From NCBI GenBank assembly GCA_949317995.1, contig OX439035.1:81717959-81781958 (forward strand): a DNA stretch of 64,000 nucleotides, in the 5' to 3' direction. The notes beneath the pieces were generated by a model, which ran no database searches, was not told the DNA's origin, and saw only the letters and a program-made list of their open reading frames with translations. The stretch's first letter is position 1, and each line of letters opens with the position of its first letter. Below, piece by piece: positions 1-11,770 of this stretch. Source of the stretch: Acholoe squamosa (lineage: Eukaryota; Annelida; Polychaeta; Phyllodocida; Polynoidae). A program made the position numbers and the translations under genes.

Positions 1-2860
1 ACCTGTCACATAATGGCACATTTTGTGATGAAGGTTGATGTGGAACCGAGCAGGATCCCCAAGATGTCAGTCTCCCTTTCACAGAACCATGCTTATCTTG
101 TAACCTGTCTGACACGTGGGTCAGGGCCATTCTGTAATCTTGTGGTATGTGACCTATACAAGGAAGTATCCATCACCTTGCCTAGCTGGGCCCGAAGTAG
201 CCCGTCCCCACTGGTCAGTGCCCGCAACAAGGCAGTCACCCCACTGGGCATCCATGTCGAGGACTTCGGAGGGGACAGCTCGCAGACAAACCTTAAAGCT
301 TCAACACCTAGACTGGGTCAAGTGCCTAGTGGGAATACCAGTCTTCTCTTTGTTCCAAATGAAGCAAAGGAGACTGTGGAGCATGTATATCCTACACAGC
401 CGAAAATGAACACTACAGTTGAGGCTGAGGTTACTGACCAGACGTATGAAGGTATTGTTATCAATGTAATTGAAGATGACAACATGGGAAGCTTTAATGG
501 GGCTGACAATCTACCACCTAAGACAGGCTTTATTGGACCTAGGTTGTTTGCAGAAGTAAGGGGAGATCATTCAGATGCTGATGCCATGTTGAGGCATACT
601 GCTACTCTCAGAGCCAATGCCGAGCCTTACCATACTGACCAAGGCTTGGTGAACCAAACAGATAATGTTCAGCACAATCTCACTCATGATCCCTCTGATC
701 AGGAACCCTCTGGAGACCCGCCTGTGAATGAAAATGAATGTCAAAACTTAGAGGAAGACATAATTGGAGCCTTGAACCTGGACAATACAAAGGATGAGGC
801 CAGATACAATATCACTACAGGGGAGCCAGTAAGGAGATATAGTGAAGATACCACCCAGGATATAAAGGCACTTCAAGAAGCACTTACAAAGTGCCTAGAG
901 AGTACAGACAGCACTGAGTCTGATCCATTAGCAACTTCTGACCATTTAAATATGGATAATGGTGTAGAACCATTGTCAGAAGGACGTGTAGGTTCTCCCA
1001 CAGGTAACAGGCAAATTGCACCATCTGACCGACCGCTTCCAGAAGCTAACTTGGAAGTCATCATGGAAGCAACAGAGGATGTGGAGCAAACCATCAGAAA
1101 TACAGAAACTACGAATAAAACATTAACAGAACTAGATGAATTTGGACAAAAAGAACTAGAAAGCACTTCAGTAGTAGCAGAAGATGAAGGTGGTGCAGCG
1201 AATGCTAACACAGCCAATAACGATCAAGTTGATGGAGGTGAAATCGAAGCTAATGTATGTCTGGACAGTTCTTCACAAGAGGAACAAGATGTTGTTGGAG
1301 AATTAGTAGAACTTAACCTAGGAGGGCATGACAATTCCGAGGAAGACCCCCTATACAAATCCTCATTCTCTGAGGTTGATTTATCGGTAAGCCAAGGGAG
1401 GTTCAGGCGGCTGAAGAAGTTAGATTCTCTGTCAGCTATTACCATGAGCAACCCTGTACGGCCCTCTTCACAGATGTCACTAGCTCTGCCTTTTGAGTTT
1501 GAGGAGGATCCTTCACAGGATGCTGAAAATCCAACTGGAAGAAGGCGGCAACTTGGTCACGTGGTACGAAATTGTCGTCTGACTGTTCCGGAGCCGGAAC
1601 TTATAACTGTTGCATTGAGGAATGCTGAGCTTTTGGTTGGCACACAAATGGGAAACCTCCTGATTCTGGACTTTGCCACAACGACTGTTACTCATGCCTT
1701 ATCTCCTGAGGAATTGACCACAGAAGAAACTCAAAATATGATAAAAATGGAAAAAGATAACCTTTCTTGTGAAGAAATGATTAAAAAGATGCCACACAAG
1801 GCCACAATTACACATGTCAGTAGGTCACAGGACTTCCGGTATGTGGTTTCAGCGTCTGAAGACAAAACGTTGACTTTGTGGAAAATGGCAGATAGGACGT
1901 TCCTACACCGTCTTGAAGGCCACAAAGAAAGGGTATGTGGAAACTAGCTATCCAGGTATAAATCGTGGAAAATTACCATGCATGTACTATACATCCTTTA
2001 CATGTTACCTATTAGCTTAAAGCACAATGGGCTTTATGTTTTAGGTAGGCTATCATCTTAAATACAATAAATAAAAAACCTATAGTCTTTAAAGTAGCAA
2101 TAAGTAAACTATTCATAATTTACTCTTTAGATTCCTTATGATATCAAGCCACTATAGTGTATCTTTGATAGCATTTTCTATATAGGCAGCCTGAAGTCGC
2201 GTTACTAATGATCCCAGGGAGGTATTAAATTGTATTCATTGCATCAGTTGAGAAGGCAATGCTAAAATACGAGCACTTATGTATACCATAATAACAGGTT
2301 TTATGGGGTGATATCTCTGGTGACACTACCATGGTGGTTTCCGGTTCTGCTGATAGATCCATCCGTCTATGGGATTTCCACACTGGAGTTCCGATATTTG
2401 TTCTCAGTACATACTGCCCGGTTATACAGGTAGGTCCAATATATCATAAACATGCAACTATCAACTAGACAGATTTAGGATGTACTAAACGGAATCATGA
2501 ATACCCTAGTGGCCCCTGTATAAGCGTCGGGTCTTTGAATGAGCGCCGGTCTTGAAGCGCCGGGGTACAGGAACATTGAAATTGAAATATACACTACAAA
2601 CTAAGTCTTGGACAAGCACAAGTCTTGAATACGGGCTGGGGTACAGACATATTGAAATCTATAAGCAATGGGGGATTAACTTTGGAATTAACAATTAGAA
2701 TAAAATAACGCATTATAGTGAAAAATTCTGATATATTTATTTTTTGCTTCAGACCCGGTTCAGCTTTGGTGACCTTCATGTGGTGGCACGTCTGGGTAGG
2801 CCCGGTCTAGCCAAGGTGGCTATATTCAGGGTACATCGCCCACAGAAAGACAGCAGGTGA
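1..2860 (+). CDS. WD40-repeat protein, 3' end of gene (NWD-like candidate), three exons
   Basis: Three exons read through in one frame: 1-1932 (open at the window edge, so 5' partial), 2298-2429 and 2753-2860. All junctions are phase 0: donors gg|gtatgt and cag|gtaggt, acceptors aacag|gtt and cttcag|acc, stop TGA at 2858. The first exon starts with WD-propeller-like sequence. It then has an acidic, Ser/Thr/Asn-rich stretch of roughly 370 residues with no repeats, then WD blades (LLVGTQMGNLLILD; YVVSASEDKTLTLWKM). Exon 2 adds VVSGSADRSIRLWDFHTG and exon 3 ends VAIFRVHRPQKDSR. The blades support a scaffold-type beta-propeller. Assignment to NACHT-WD (NWD1/2-like) proteins is a guess from overall flavour, since no NACHT domain is in view. 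The disordered insert inside the propeller is unusual. Methionine at 13 is probably internal, because the frame is open from base 1. Confidence 0.75.
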
Positions 2861-2962
2861 TCAGTGCACACAGCTCACGACCTACGTCTTAAATAACACC
2901 AGGTTCACCACGTTGGATCATTAATGGCATGATAAAGCTATGTGACTGTCTCTCTGGTATAC

Positions 2963-3241
2963 CTGGAGGCCGTTGCGAAAAGATTTGGAACTGATTCTGT
3001 CGAAAGTGCTATTCCCAAAATGGAACTCACTCACCTCAGGGAATTGATTCCCTCGTGTGTTGCGAAAAAGGATTTGGTCAGAGGAGTGGTATAGGAGTGG
3101 TCCAGACTCGGGGTGTAATTCTCAAGTAGGAACCAATTCTCTGGGGAAGTCGATTCTCAGGGTGGGGAAGAGCAGAAAATCGGAAGATCAAGTAGCCACA
3201 GTGAGAATCAGATCCCAATTCTTTTTGCAACAGCCTCCTGG
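2963..3241. mobile_element. Small inverted-repeat element (MITE R) in the 3' flank of the WD gene
   Basis: The ends are imperfect inverted repeats of about 30 bp: left ctggaggccgttgcgaaaag, right the complement of caggaggctgttgcaaaaag. The inside is dense in gattct, gattcc and attccc words in both orientations. It sits about 100 bp after the WD-gene stop, so it probably lies in that gene's 3' UTR. No target-site duplication is clear. The family is unknown to me. Confidence 0.55.
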
Positions 3242-4428
3242 TTGCCCCTTGTTCTCTCTCCATCTCTCTCCCCCCCACCTAATCTCTGTGACTCTTCGAG
3301 GGGCTTAAAATGAAATAGATACACATCCACTCGAATTGCTCCAAACATTCTTTCACTCTTAGCTTCTGGGTTGTTCACGGCTAACTCATAAAGAAACAAT
3401 AATAATTTTAGAGGGATCCTTTTTATCCTCTGTCTATATGCATATTTATACTTAATCGTAAATAGGACACAGTATCCTGGACGATGAGTTGGCCTTTAAT
3501 ACATTTAGGCCTATATTAACGATAAATAATAAGTAGCCATGGCTATGTAATATTGGGCCATTTGATTTTATGTAATTTATGTAATATGCTATCTTGGTGT
3601 ATTAGATGAAGCTAGATAGTGGGAATTTTGGATAAGCGTTTATAATATTATGTTCTATTGAGCGTGCGTTCGAAAAGATTGTCTTTGAATAATTTGTGCT
3701 AAAAATATAGCACGGCTTGATAATTTTATACATCATTAGGTAAAAGGCAAGTGATTATTATGAATCAAGTTATACACAGAGGTATTATTATTATCACTGA
3801 AAGTTGTAATCTGTGCTATACATGAAATTTGTGAGCTACCATGTACATTTTATTTACATTTGATCAGAAATGAACATAATGATAAGCTGATGTACAGAAA
3901 TCGTATTGACGGATATATTGTATTGTCATTTCCAAAGAAAATGAAAATGTACCATATCACAAAGAAATCTGTCGCAGAAAAGGGCTTCCGGAGATGTTAA
4001 TATTAAGCCTAAATGTAGTCAATGCCCAGGAGTCAATGCTAATATATCAAGTTAGCGACAGGTCTCAACTGCATGTTCTTTTGATGTAAGTGTATACATA
4101 ATGATAATAATGAGAAAAAAAACAGGGGTAGAAAAGCAGCCCTGCATGGCGAGATCATGTGACCTGAAACGCGTCTTCTTTTGCCTTAATAAATATACCC
4201 CGGCAGTTTATATGTACACTATGGCAAAGTATTAAACTGTCACTCAAGACAATGTAAGAATAGATACATACACTTTTGTACATATGATATAGATATCATC
4301 ACACTGTGGTCATATGTACATTACAAGTTGTATGAAATGTGAGTTTCTTTGGCCTTTCTGCCTGCTGCATATAATTAATTGTTATAAAGCCATATGGTCT
4401 ATTTACTTTGTGCAGTAAATGTCATTGC
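3242..4428. other. Non-coding AT-rich stretch
   Basis: I see no coding frame, RNA gene or clear repeat here. AATAAA-like words and a gacctgaaacgcgtc segment near 4160 carry no signal I can interpret. Confidence 0.5.
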
Positions 4429-4430
4429 TA

Positions 4431-5318
4431 CACAGAAAAAAATAAGTTCCAAATGTTAGTCATATATGAGTCGAATCATCTAACTTTCTAGCAATAGTTA
4501 GTCAAAACGCCGTCTTTAAACGTCCCTCTTTTTCTTAGTCGAATATGACTAACCATTAGACAAAGTGGCCAAATTGCTTTGGCTTGCCTGATTTTGACTA
4601 GGATTCCTTGGTTGTTTTGACTAAGTACACTACTTAATATTTTTGCTTCAATTCAATTGTGTTAAGCTCTATGTTGGATTCACACCTGACATATCAGAGT
4701 CTCCTCATCGAGGAAGCATTTGAAATGCCTCACACCATATTCATTAAGAACCCCTGAGTCAAAGAACTCTGAGTTTCCAACAAAGAAGCAAATTCAAATG
4801 TGGATATTGTATTTATCTAGATTACCACAGAATAGGTGTTCCTCTCTGACTACCTATTTCATTTGACAAGGCATCAACCTATTTGGTACATTTGGCCAAA
4901 TGTAATGTTAGATTGAATTTTGAAAGCCTCAAGTACATGTCGTTTCTGAAAAATCATCATAATTTTGACATCCATTGAACTATTTATTTTACCCACCCAC
5001 CAGAAAAATCCTGTTTAAAACCACACTGCCATCTGGTGTGTAAAGGTAACACCATGTGTCTATCCCTTAGTCAAATTTACTAACGGATCTTGGTCAAAAT
5101 TACTAAGATCTCTTAGTGAAAGTGACTAAGATATGTTAGCTTACTTGAAACTCCCAGCAGATACCCTGTTCAAGATAGTGCTCAGAGAGTGAAACTGATT
5201 TGGGTAGTCAATATGACTAAGAAAACTTAGACCTCCTTGGTCATTTGTTAGTCATAAGTACTAAGTAAGAATAATAAGTCACTTTGACTAAGTTTTCTTA
5301 GGTATGTTTTTTTGTGTG
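4431..5318. mobile_element. MITE A: CACAGAAAA termini, TTAGTC/GACTAA arrays
   Basis: The left end cacagaaaaaaataag (after TA at 4429-4430) is mirrored by atgtttttttgtgtg before TA at 5319-5320. This gives a TA target site and roughly 15-bp imperfect terminal repeats. The first and last 200-300 bp are packed with ttagtca, gactaa and actaag in both orientations. The middle (about 4680-4840) is nearly free of them and resembles the middle of the element at 23967-25417. It has no open frame, so it is non-autonomous. Confidence 0.75.
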
Positions 5319-5320
5319 TA

Positions 5321-6313
5321 AATCTTTAAAAAAGTATTACACGTACTAGTCAAAAGAGTGCTTAATATCTTGGAGTATTGACTTGAGGCATTGTTTAATC
5401 AAAAGGGAGAATGCCTGACCGTGAACAGAGCCTGAAAGTCCATGTTTGATTCAGCTGATGCAGACACAGTTGCTTTTGTAACTCCTAACGGTTTACTGCT
5501 GATAATGTCCAGACGTTATGTGAGGAATGCACATATTTTGCTGTATTAGGCTTTTTTTTTGTCCGAAAAAAAAACAACATAATTTCGTTCTTTTTTGATG
5601 AAAACATTTATCACCCCTATTTCATTCACCCATATATAAGGTTTTCAAAAGCTGAAAACAAAATCGAATTATTCCTTCTACACTGAGAAAATATTCTTAC
5701 TCACATGAGTCCAGATCCAGACTCAGGCAATGTCGCCAAAATGAGTATTGTTTGAGACTCAGCCTGATCAATAATGACTGTTTTATGGGTTATGAAGCAA
5801 TAACATTACCTGATTGAGTTACAGTCTATCCTGATTTTCTCTGCCTTGTTGACATCCCATGTTTGAGATGTCATGTTTCTTTAGCTATTTAGAGTATAAC
5901 ATGAAATGTTCCAAATTGTAGCTGAAGACATGAAATAAAAAAAGGAATATATTGGGGACATGATGCAGGCATGCCATGCCTCAAAAGTTACCAGTCAATC
6001 ATCGCCTGTTTCCACCCTTACTTACAGGGGGGGGGGGATATCAATTCAATCGTTTACCTGTCTCTCCTATACAAATGTCTGGAATATAAACAGATGATTG
6101 GAGATTTTAAACTCCCATCTAGTGGAGTTCAAGTGAACTGTTCCCCAGAATCTGTGAGAAAATGTCACCAGACATGGCCTGCGGGTATATGCCCTCAATG
6201 CCTGCAGGGTACCAGCGAACAGCTCAGGTGGCCTCTTTCAGAAAGAGATTTCAGACAATACCTGCCTTTCCCTGTTAATAGATTGGTGACAAAAATCTGG
6301 AGAGAGATTCCAG
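5321..6313. other. Non-coding; possible left end of a related MITE at 5681
   Basis: At 5679-5695 the sequence tacactgagaaaatatt resembles the CACTGAAAA termini of neighbouring elements. It is followed by several gactca/tgagtc words up to about 5770. I cannot find a matching right end, so this is probably a truncated copy. The 124-codon frame at 5971-6345 has no recognisable content and crosses a poly-G run. I do not consider it a gene. Confidence 0.3.
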
Positions 6314-6745
6314 TTAACTCTCACTCAGTTGTTCAGATGCGTTAATCAACCGAGATTTTTGATGCATTTCAATTGCTATTATCACAATACACCACATTAT
6401 GAGTCCAAATACCACCGACATTACAATTAGTCTCTCAGATATCTTCACTGCCTTTGTGCATTGTTCAATTGATTCAGTATGTTTTAAAGCACACTTATCG
6501 ATATTTTGTGCTTTAAATGCGAAGATGAGGGCTGGTATTCCTAATGGCGGAAACATGACCGCACCGACGGTGGCGAATACCTTCAAGAAGCAAAAATGTC
6601 GTGAATGTTCTTCTTTCGACAATTGTTTCTTGTCTGTAGCTGGTATGTATGTCGCCTTTGTTTCCGTGATGAGTACCTGCCAGATGGGCGAAAAGTATGG
6701 GTTAGCTTCTTCGGTATAAATGGCTAATAAATGTGCAGACATCAT
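6314..6745 (-). CDS. CD225/dispanin-like two-span membrane protein
   Basis: The ORF encodes 143 residues. A hydrophilic N-terminus (1-50) is followed by hydrophobic segments at about 55-77 and 106-125, joined by a short loop containing KAQN and a Cys. The pattern PPLGIPALIFAFKAQN, then a loop, then KAVKISERL before the second span matches the CD225/dispanin layout (IFITM, PRRT2, SYNDIG relatives). These are intramembrane-plus-transmembrane proteins of plasma, endosomal or synaptic membranes. The usual paired cysteines of IFITM are absent here. The frame is open a little further 5', but that part derives from the adjacent MITE and has no methionine, so I take ATG ATG at 6745. It could also be a 3' exon of a longer gene. 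The specific role is unknown. Confidence 0.55.
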   Translation of the reverse strand: MMSAHLLAIYTEEANPYFSPIWQVLITETKATYIPATDKKQLSKEEHSRHFCFLKVFATVGAVMFPPLGIPALIFAFKAQNIDKCALKHTESIEQCTKAVKISERLIVMSVVFGLIMWCIVIIAIEMHQKSRLINASEQLSES

Positions 6746-6771
6746 TTCATTTAAAGGAAACCCAACATATG

Positions 6772-7358
6772 TGGTCAGATGAGGGAAAATATGCCTTCAG
6801 GGGGAGAAACTACTATTAAGGTTTAAGACTTTAAAATGAGATATCTTCTGCTAAAATATCCCTATATTAGTTTTGCTGTAATTGCTTGTCAAACCTAGAA
6901 TGGCGTATACAGCTGAAAATGGCAAAAAACTCTAAATGTGCTATATCATTTCATAAATACTTATTATCCAAAAGATACAATTTTGTGGAAAGAATAACCA
7001 AGAAAATGTGATGTTTTTATCATAAAATTAATCCTAGAGGGAAGTTTTGAGCTCTCTTTTTAGTTCTGAGTTCCTGAAGGAATTTTTAAAAAGAATCTGT
7101 GACAAAATTTCCACCATCTCGAATATTGGGGTGGATTGCCATATATATCAATTTCCTATGTTGCCATGGCGATAAACATTCCTATTGTATCCCAGAAATA
7201 TAATGTGTTCAATGAAAATGGAATACTTCTAAGCATACCACTGGATTCCCAGTCAAAAATTGGTATAATGCCATTTTTGGGCATGTTTTTCACTGTTTTG
7301 CCCATATACTCTGTCCTGGTGGTCAAAACAAGAACTCCCCCCTGGAGGCGTGCATAGC
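6772..7358. mobile_element. MITE L, copy 1
   Basis: About 590 bp matching a second copy at 42902-43498 along most of its length. Shared blocks include aaaatgagatatct, taattgcttgtcaaacctag and ggttttgaccaccag-like ends. The termini are inverted: left gagggaaaatatgcct, right complement of gcacgcctccagggggg. This copy has lost its outermost right end. It ends about 25 bp before the ATG of the CD225-like ORF on the opposite strand, so it may form that gene's 5' leader or promoter. No coding capacity. Confidence 0.7.
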
Positions 7359-7582
7359 AAAAAAAAATCTAAATAGCAATTCTTTTTAACCCTTTTTTCT
7401 TATATAAGTAGCGAGGGTATCGCATAGTTAACTATGTAGTACTTCTGTAGGGTTTCAGGAATATGCATATGACGTTTGCCAATTGTCTTTTAGTCTATCC
7501 CTGTATTTAACTAACATATTAATAATAGCATTCACCCTGAATCTACAGTTCCACACACTTTATTCTACCTGTCTTTACTTAC

Positions 7583-8173
7583 TTGGGTGCCATTCTTTTT
7601 TGTAATAAGTATTTCTGCAGAACGGTTGTCCATAGTTTGCAGACGACAATTGTCTCCTGCAGTGTCCTTTTCTTTCTCTTTCTGTTCATCATGGTGTTCA
7701 GGTAGGTGGAAACTGACTGACCGTGGCCGAGACTTATCACCGACATCACCCCGAAAGGACGTCACCTTGGCACAAAAACAATGTATAGTCGAATAATGTT
7801 GCCCAACTACTGAAATCCAGGGTCGTCTGGTTATCTTTTAAGGCACAGCACCAACAAAATATAAAATGAGCTGTTGGGATCATGATCCTAGATGTGTCAA
7901 CTATAATTACTATTGCGCAAGGTAGTCATTTGATTCTGAAAAATTATAATTGTGGTACTGGTATTGGCAAAAGAATCAAGAGATTAACAATTATAAATTC
8001 ATTAGAAAACCATACAGCGCCTTACCTCCAGGATTACCTCTTGTCCACTCATTTCTAAAGGTATTTACTACGACTGAATCCCTTCCATGCACCGATGTTT
8101 CTGTGCAGATCCACGTTTCATAACATTGCTGTTGTTGTGCTTTGGTAGATATGATATTATATACGTCATACAT
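7583..8173 (-). CDS. Two phase-matched exons of an unrecognised gene
   Basis: The first exon, 8173-8026, starts with ATG (MYDVYNIISTKAQQQQ) and ends at a strong donor ctggag|gtaagg after 49 codons plus one base. The second, 7809-7583, starts after ggatttcag, supplies the two missing bases, and runs 75 more codons to caa|gtaagt. It contains a charged stretch (HDEQKEKEKD). Length, phase and both splice sites agree, which is hard to get by chance. The product is not recognised: no membrane span or known motif. A possible short last exon follows acceptor ccctacag at about 7487 and ends at TAA near 7444. A link to the downstream CD225-like ORF is possible, but I found no acceptor for it. Confidence 0.45.
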
Positions 8174-9508
8174 TGTATCACTTAATCATACTACCAGACA
8201 AGATAACAGAGACGTCACGTTAGCCCGTAGGTGCTGATGGCGGATTACACGCATGCATGGGTAAAGGGTGCAGAAAATTCAACCACGCTCCCTTTTTTTC
8301 GAGGGGAGGGAATTCCTTGAACTTATAGAATGTTTCCAAAGTCAGGGTGAGACTTATAGGCGGGTATTTAACCCTATCGACTAGTAATAAATCATCAAAT
8401 TACAGGCACTATAGGTACGCCTTCTCCCAAAATCTGGATGTGGCACATAAATACGCAGGTGCATCGTATAAAACACGGGGGTTTATGATTTTGTAGCTAC
8501 AGTTGATCGCGATCACGCGATCACAGCATGCTGTGCAATGGGTAAACGATTGGGTGTAGACTACCTGATATTTTCGGTTACCGTTTGCTTAAACGCACCT
8601 GCGCTCATGAATTTCAGCTACCTTTTATCTCGCTCATTTGGGATATCTTTATAGAGAAATATTTTGATTTCAGGGCGGTCCTACTGCTGTGCTAAAACGA
8701 GACATGGGTTCTTTAAAGATCCCTCCGCTTAAACACCGTAGAGGGTGTATATTAGACTATTAAAATGACCTCAGGGGGTGCTTCCCATATATGCACACTC
8801 AAGTTCAGTTTGACCAAATCTATCGACTGCATATCTGAGTTATCCACACACGGGTTATCATATATTTTATCAGGGAAACCAAGGTTGCTGGACATTATCA
8901 TTCCCTATGCATGCATAGGTCTCGGTGTGTAAAATGAAGATTATACGGCCTTTAGCTAGAGATATTTATGTCGAATACCGATAACAATTAAAATCGGGCA
9001 TATTATCAATTGTAACAATAGCAACAGATGTGGCCTTTCACATCAGATCTTCTACCTGTATAACTTAAATTCCTGTCGATCCGTTCAATTAGTTCCTCCG
9101 TAAATAACTCATCCAAGCAGGCAGGTGGAGCTAAGCCACGGTAAAATCATTTCACTCTCTCCTCATATATACTCTTAGAACAAGACGTGGGGTATCGACC
9201 ATTGAGAAGAACCCTAAACTTTGAATACGCATGCTGACCTACCAGCTGCATACATGTGCACGTTCTAAGTTTTATGTATACGCTGGATAATTCCTGATAT
9301 ATCTGTGTTTGTCAGGCCCTATCCCACAGTATAGAGGCGCCTTGAGGCCTTATTCCATCAGATGAATTCATCATCTATATGAATTTCACAGGCCATATAT
9401 TACAACATGTGAATGAAATCCGTGGGTGCACTGCTAAATAACCTGTCCAAAATGCATTCGGTGAAATCCAATTAATCTGTTGGTTGCTTTGCATCAGTAC
9501 AATACGGT
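8174..9508. other. Non-coding stretch upstream of the 8173 exon
   Basis: If the exon at 8173-8026 is the first, its promoter would lie here. The palindrome cgcgatcacgcgatcac near 8507-8525 is the only eye-catching word. I see no gene or repeat copy. Confidence 0.4.
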
Positions 9509-9925
9509 CCCAGTGGGCACAGAACATCGAATGAACATTGACAACTGGCTGATATGTGTTGAAAGTGTTGATCAAGTAGGCCTATTGATCATCCTGTCTT
9601 CAACACTTCTTCAATAATGCCCTTTCAATTTTGTTAACCATCATCATTTCAACCTCAGATCAACAGTTGACGTCAACATTGAAATATTGTTCTTAATTCA
9701 ACATAGGTTTTTCATCATTGAATCAACAATGCCAAAATAAATGTTGAGTCAATGTTGACATATCAACTCAGAATCACCTCACAACTATCAAAATTGAAGC
9801 AATGTTGAAACAACATCGAATCAACATAGAAATATACATATTGAATCAGCACTGTTGGTTAGATGTTGAATCACAGTTGATTTGATTATGTTGTGTCAAC
9901 TTTCAAATTCAAAGATATTTCAACC
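9509..9925. mobile_element. MITE D: CCCAGTGGGC end with GTTGA/TCAAC arrays
   Basis: The left terminus cccagtgggcacagaac is followed by some twenty gttga/tcaac/attga words in both orientations up to about 9900. The matching right terminus (it should read gtgcccactggg) is not visible, so the right boundary is approximate and the copy may be truncated. The terminal sequence resembles the CCCAGT ends of the elements at 40866 and 47215. Confidence 0.5.
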
Positions 9926-9989
9926 CTGAATGTATTTCAGCATCCTCATCCCGTTCAGGGCGCTCTCTATATTTATTTAGAATGTAATA

Positions 9990-10395
9990 GCCTTTACATC
10001 GATAGTCCACTAGGCCTCTGTCGCCGAAATTTATATAGAAAATGTATGGCTCAATTGCAAGTCAGAGGCCAAGTGGGCTATGGGTTTTAGAAATTAACAT
10101 CTCCTGCTCGGTATTTGATAAGTATCTTAAAGTTTGGTGACGTGAATGTCTATTGGAACGTAAAAGATTTCAGTTTATCGGTTGCTATTTATCTAATTCA
10201 CTCCCCCTACAGGTGCAGCCACTAGGCCTCTGTCGTAGGCTTTATATAGGATTTGTATGGCTCAATCGGGCGACAGAGGCCAAGTGGACTATGGGTTTGA
10301 AACCCATAGTCCACTTGGCCTCTGTCGCGCGATTGAGCAATACATTTCCTATATAAATTTTTGCGACAGAGGCCTAGTGGACTATCGATGTAGGC
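9990..10395. repeat. Cluster of three ~85-bp hairpin elements forming a large palindrome
   Basis: The unit is tagtccactaggcctctgtc ... gacagaggccaagtggacta. Each unit is an inverted repeat by itself with a short AT-rich loop. Copy 1 (+) is 10003-10080 and copy 2 (+) is about 10219-10292. Copy 3 (-) is about 10305-10385. Copies 2 and 3 face each other around atgggtttgaaacccat (centre 10299), giving a nearly perfect hairpin of about 170 bp. Flanks catcga/tcgatg outside copies 1 and 3 are also inverted. A fourth, shorter unit lies at 15795-15860. Confidence 0.8.
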
Positions 10396-10890
10396 TCATT
10401 CCAGTTTAAGTCCATCTTTCCATGTCCTCAGATGCATTTGGTTCATATCATGAGATGTCATGTGTATATCATGATATAAATGGTTTCTAACGAATGCTGA
10501 AGTCTCAGAGATTTTTTTCATATGCATTAAGATCAATGATGGGTAGACAGTCAAAAGTGCCTGACCTCAACTCAAATTTTCATTCTTGAAGCATAATTGT
10601 AAAATGATCTTTGATAATAATAGCTCACATATGTAAATTGATGAAATCATTGTCATTTCAATTTTCTAATACATTTGGAATTTTGAGCCTGTGGTAAATG
10701 TTACCATTCAACCAAACATAGGTTGAATGGTGTATTGGTGAGTGTGTGGGACATATGGTCTCGGCACTGGCACTACCTCTGGTGTCAAACTAGGACACCA
10801 CAGTTTGGGTCACATGTTTGTGATGTCATACAATCAGGTTCCATGTTGGCTGTGAGCTGTTTGCTGTTATGCTGGACTTTATTTTGACTC
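10396..10890. other. Non-coding stretch between hairpin cluster and DIRS-like fossil
   Basis: No gene is seen. It contains a short inverted pair (accaaacataggttgaatggt) around 10710-10735. Part of it may belong to the DIRS-like fossil. Confidence 0.35.
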
Positions 10891-11770
10891 TGATATATTC
10901 ATGGACGTGGACATGCATGGGCATTGTGTTCCAATGCCATCTCGTTACATCCCGGAGAACATCAATGTAAGGGAATTATTCCCTGTATTAGAGGCTGTGA
11001 AACGTTGGGGTTCAATGTGGCGGAACCACAAAGTAGAGTGTATATCGGATAACACACAGGTAGTAGCATCGATCAATACCAGAAAGTCAAACAGCGAGTC
11101 GTCCATGGCCATGCTCAGGGAAATCTTTTGGCCCACAGTTGAATTCAGTTGCCACCTAGTGTCAGTCTATATACCGGGCAAATTGAATATAGTCACAGAC
11201 ACTCTGTCTAGACTAGAATGTGATTGTGTTACTCAGATTCCCTTATTCTTATGGTGTAGCCGCAACTCAGGAGAGAAGACATTCAGATTTGTAAGCGGCA
11301 GAACTGAGGGCTCAAGCATGGTCTCCAGGTACATGGAAGACCAAGACATCACAGTGGAGGAAATACATTAAATTTAGTGCTAGAATCAAATGCGCAGCCC
11401 TTCCCATGGACACCAATTTGATGTGTAGATATATGGTACATCTATCTGACCTACTTCGTTATTCTACCATACAGAACTATATAAGTGGAGTCCTGTCCTT
11501 AAACAAATATTTTGGACATAATGTGAATTATATTAGGTCGGATTTTGAATTTATTAGTACTTTGGCCGGCATTAGGAGAACACTCGGTGACCCGACACCT
11601 GTCCGACCTTCTCTGACCTTGGATAATTTGTTAAACATAAGCCATGAAGTAGACTGGTCAGATCCCAACCAAAGGTCCATGTGGGCTTGTCTTGTCCTGT
11701 GCTTCCGCGGTCTGTTGCGGAAGAGCAATGTGGTACCCGACACAGTTAACCAGTCGGAAGGTCACTTTAT
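10891..11770 (+). mobile_element. DIRS/Ngaro-like tyrosine-recombinase retrotransposon, fossil fragment
   Basis: The left half has an RNase H-like end (NVRELFPVLEAVKRWG, a Ser-Asp-Asn strand, then YIPGKLNIVTDTLSRL), as at the end of the reverse transcriptase/RNase H of DIRS-type elements. The right half resembles the N-terminal, SAM-like part of their tyrosine recombinase (STIQNYISGVLSLNKYFG; then GIRRTLGDPTPVRPSLT). This RNase H-recombinase order is known for DIRS/Ngaro/PAT elements. Reverse transcriptase and the recombinase catalytic half are missing. The fragment is broken, old, and abuts a LINE on its right. Confidence 0.6.
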
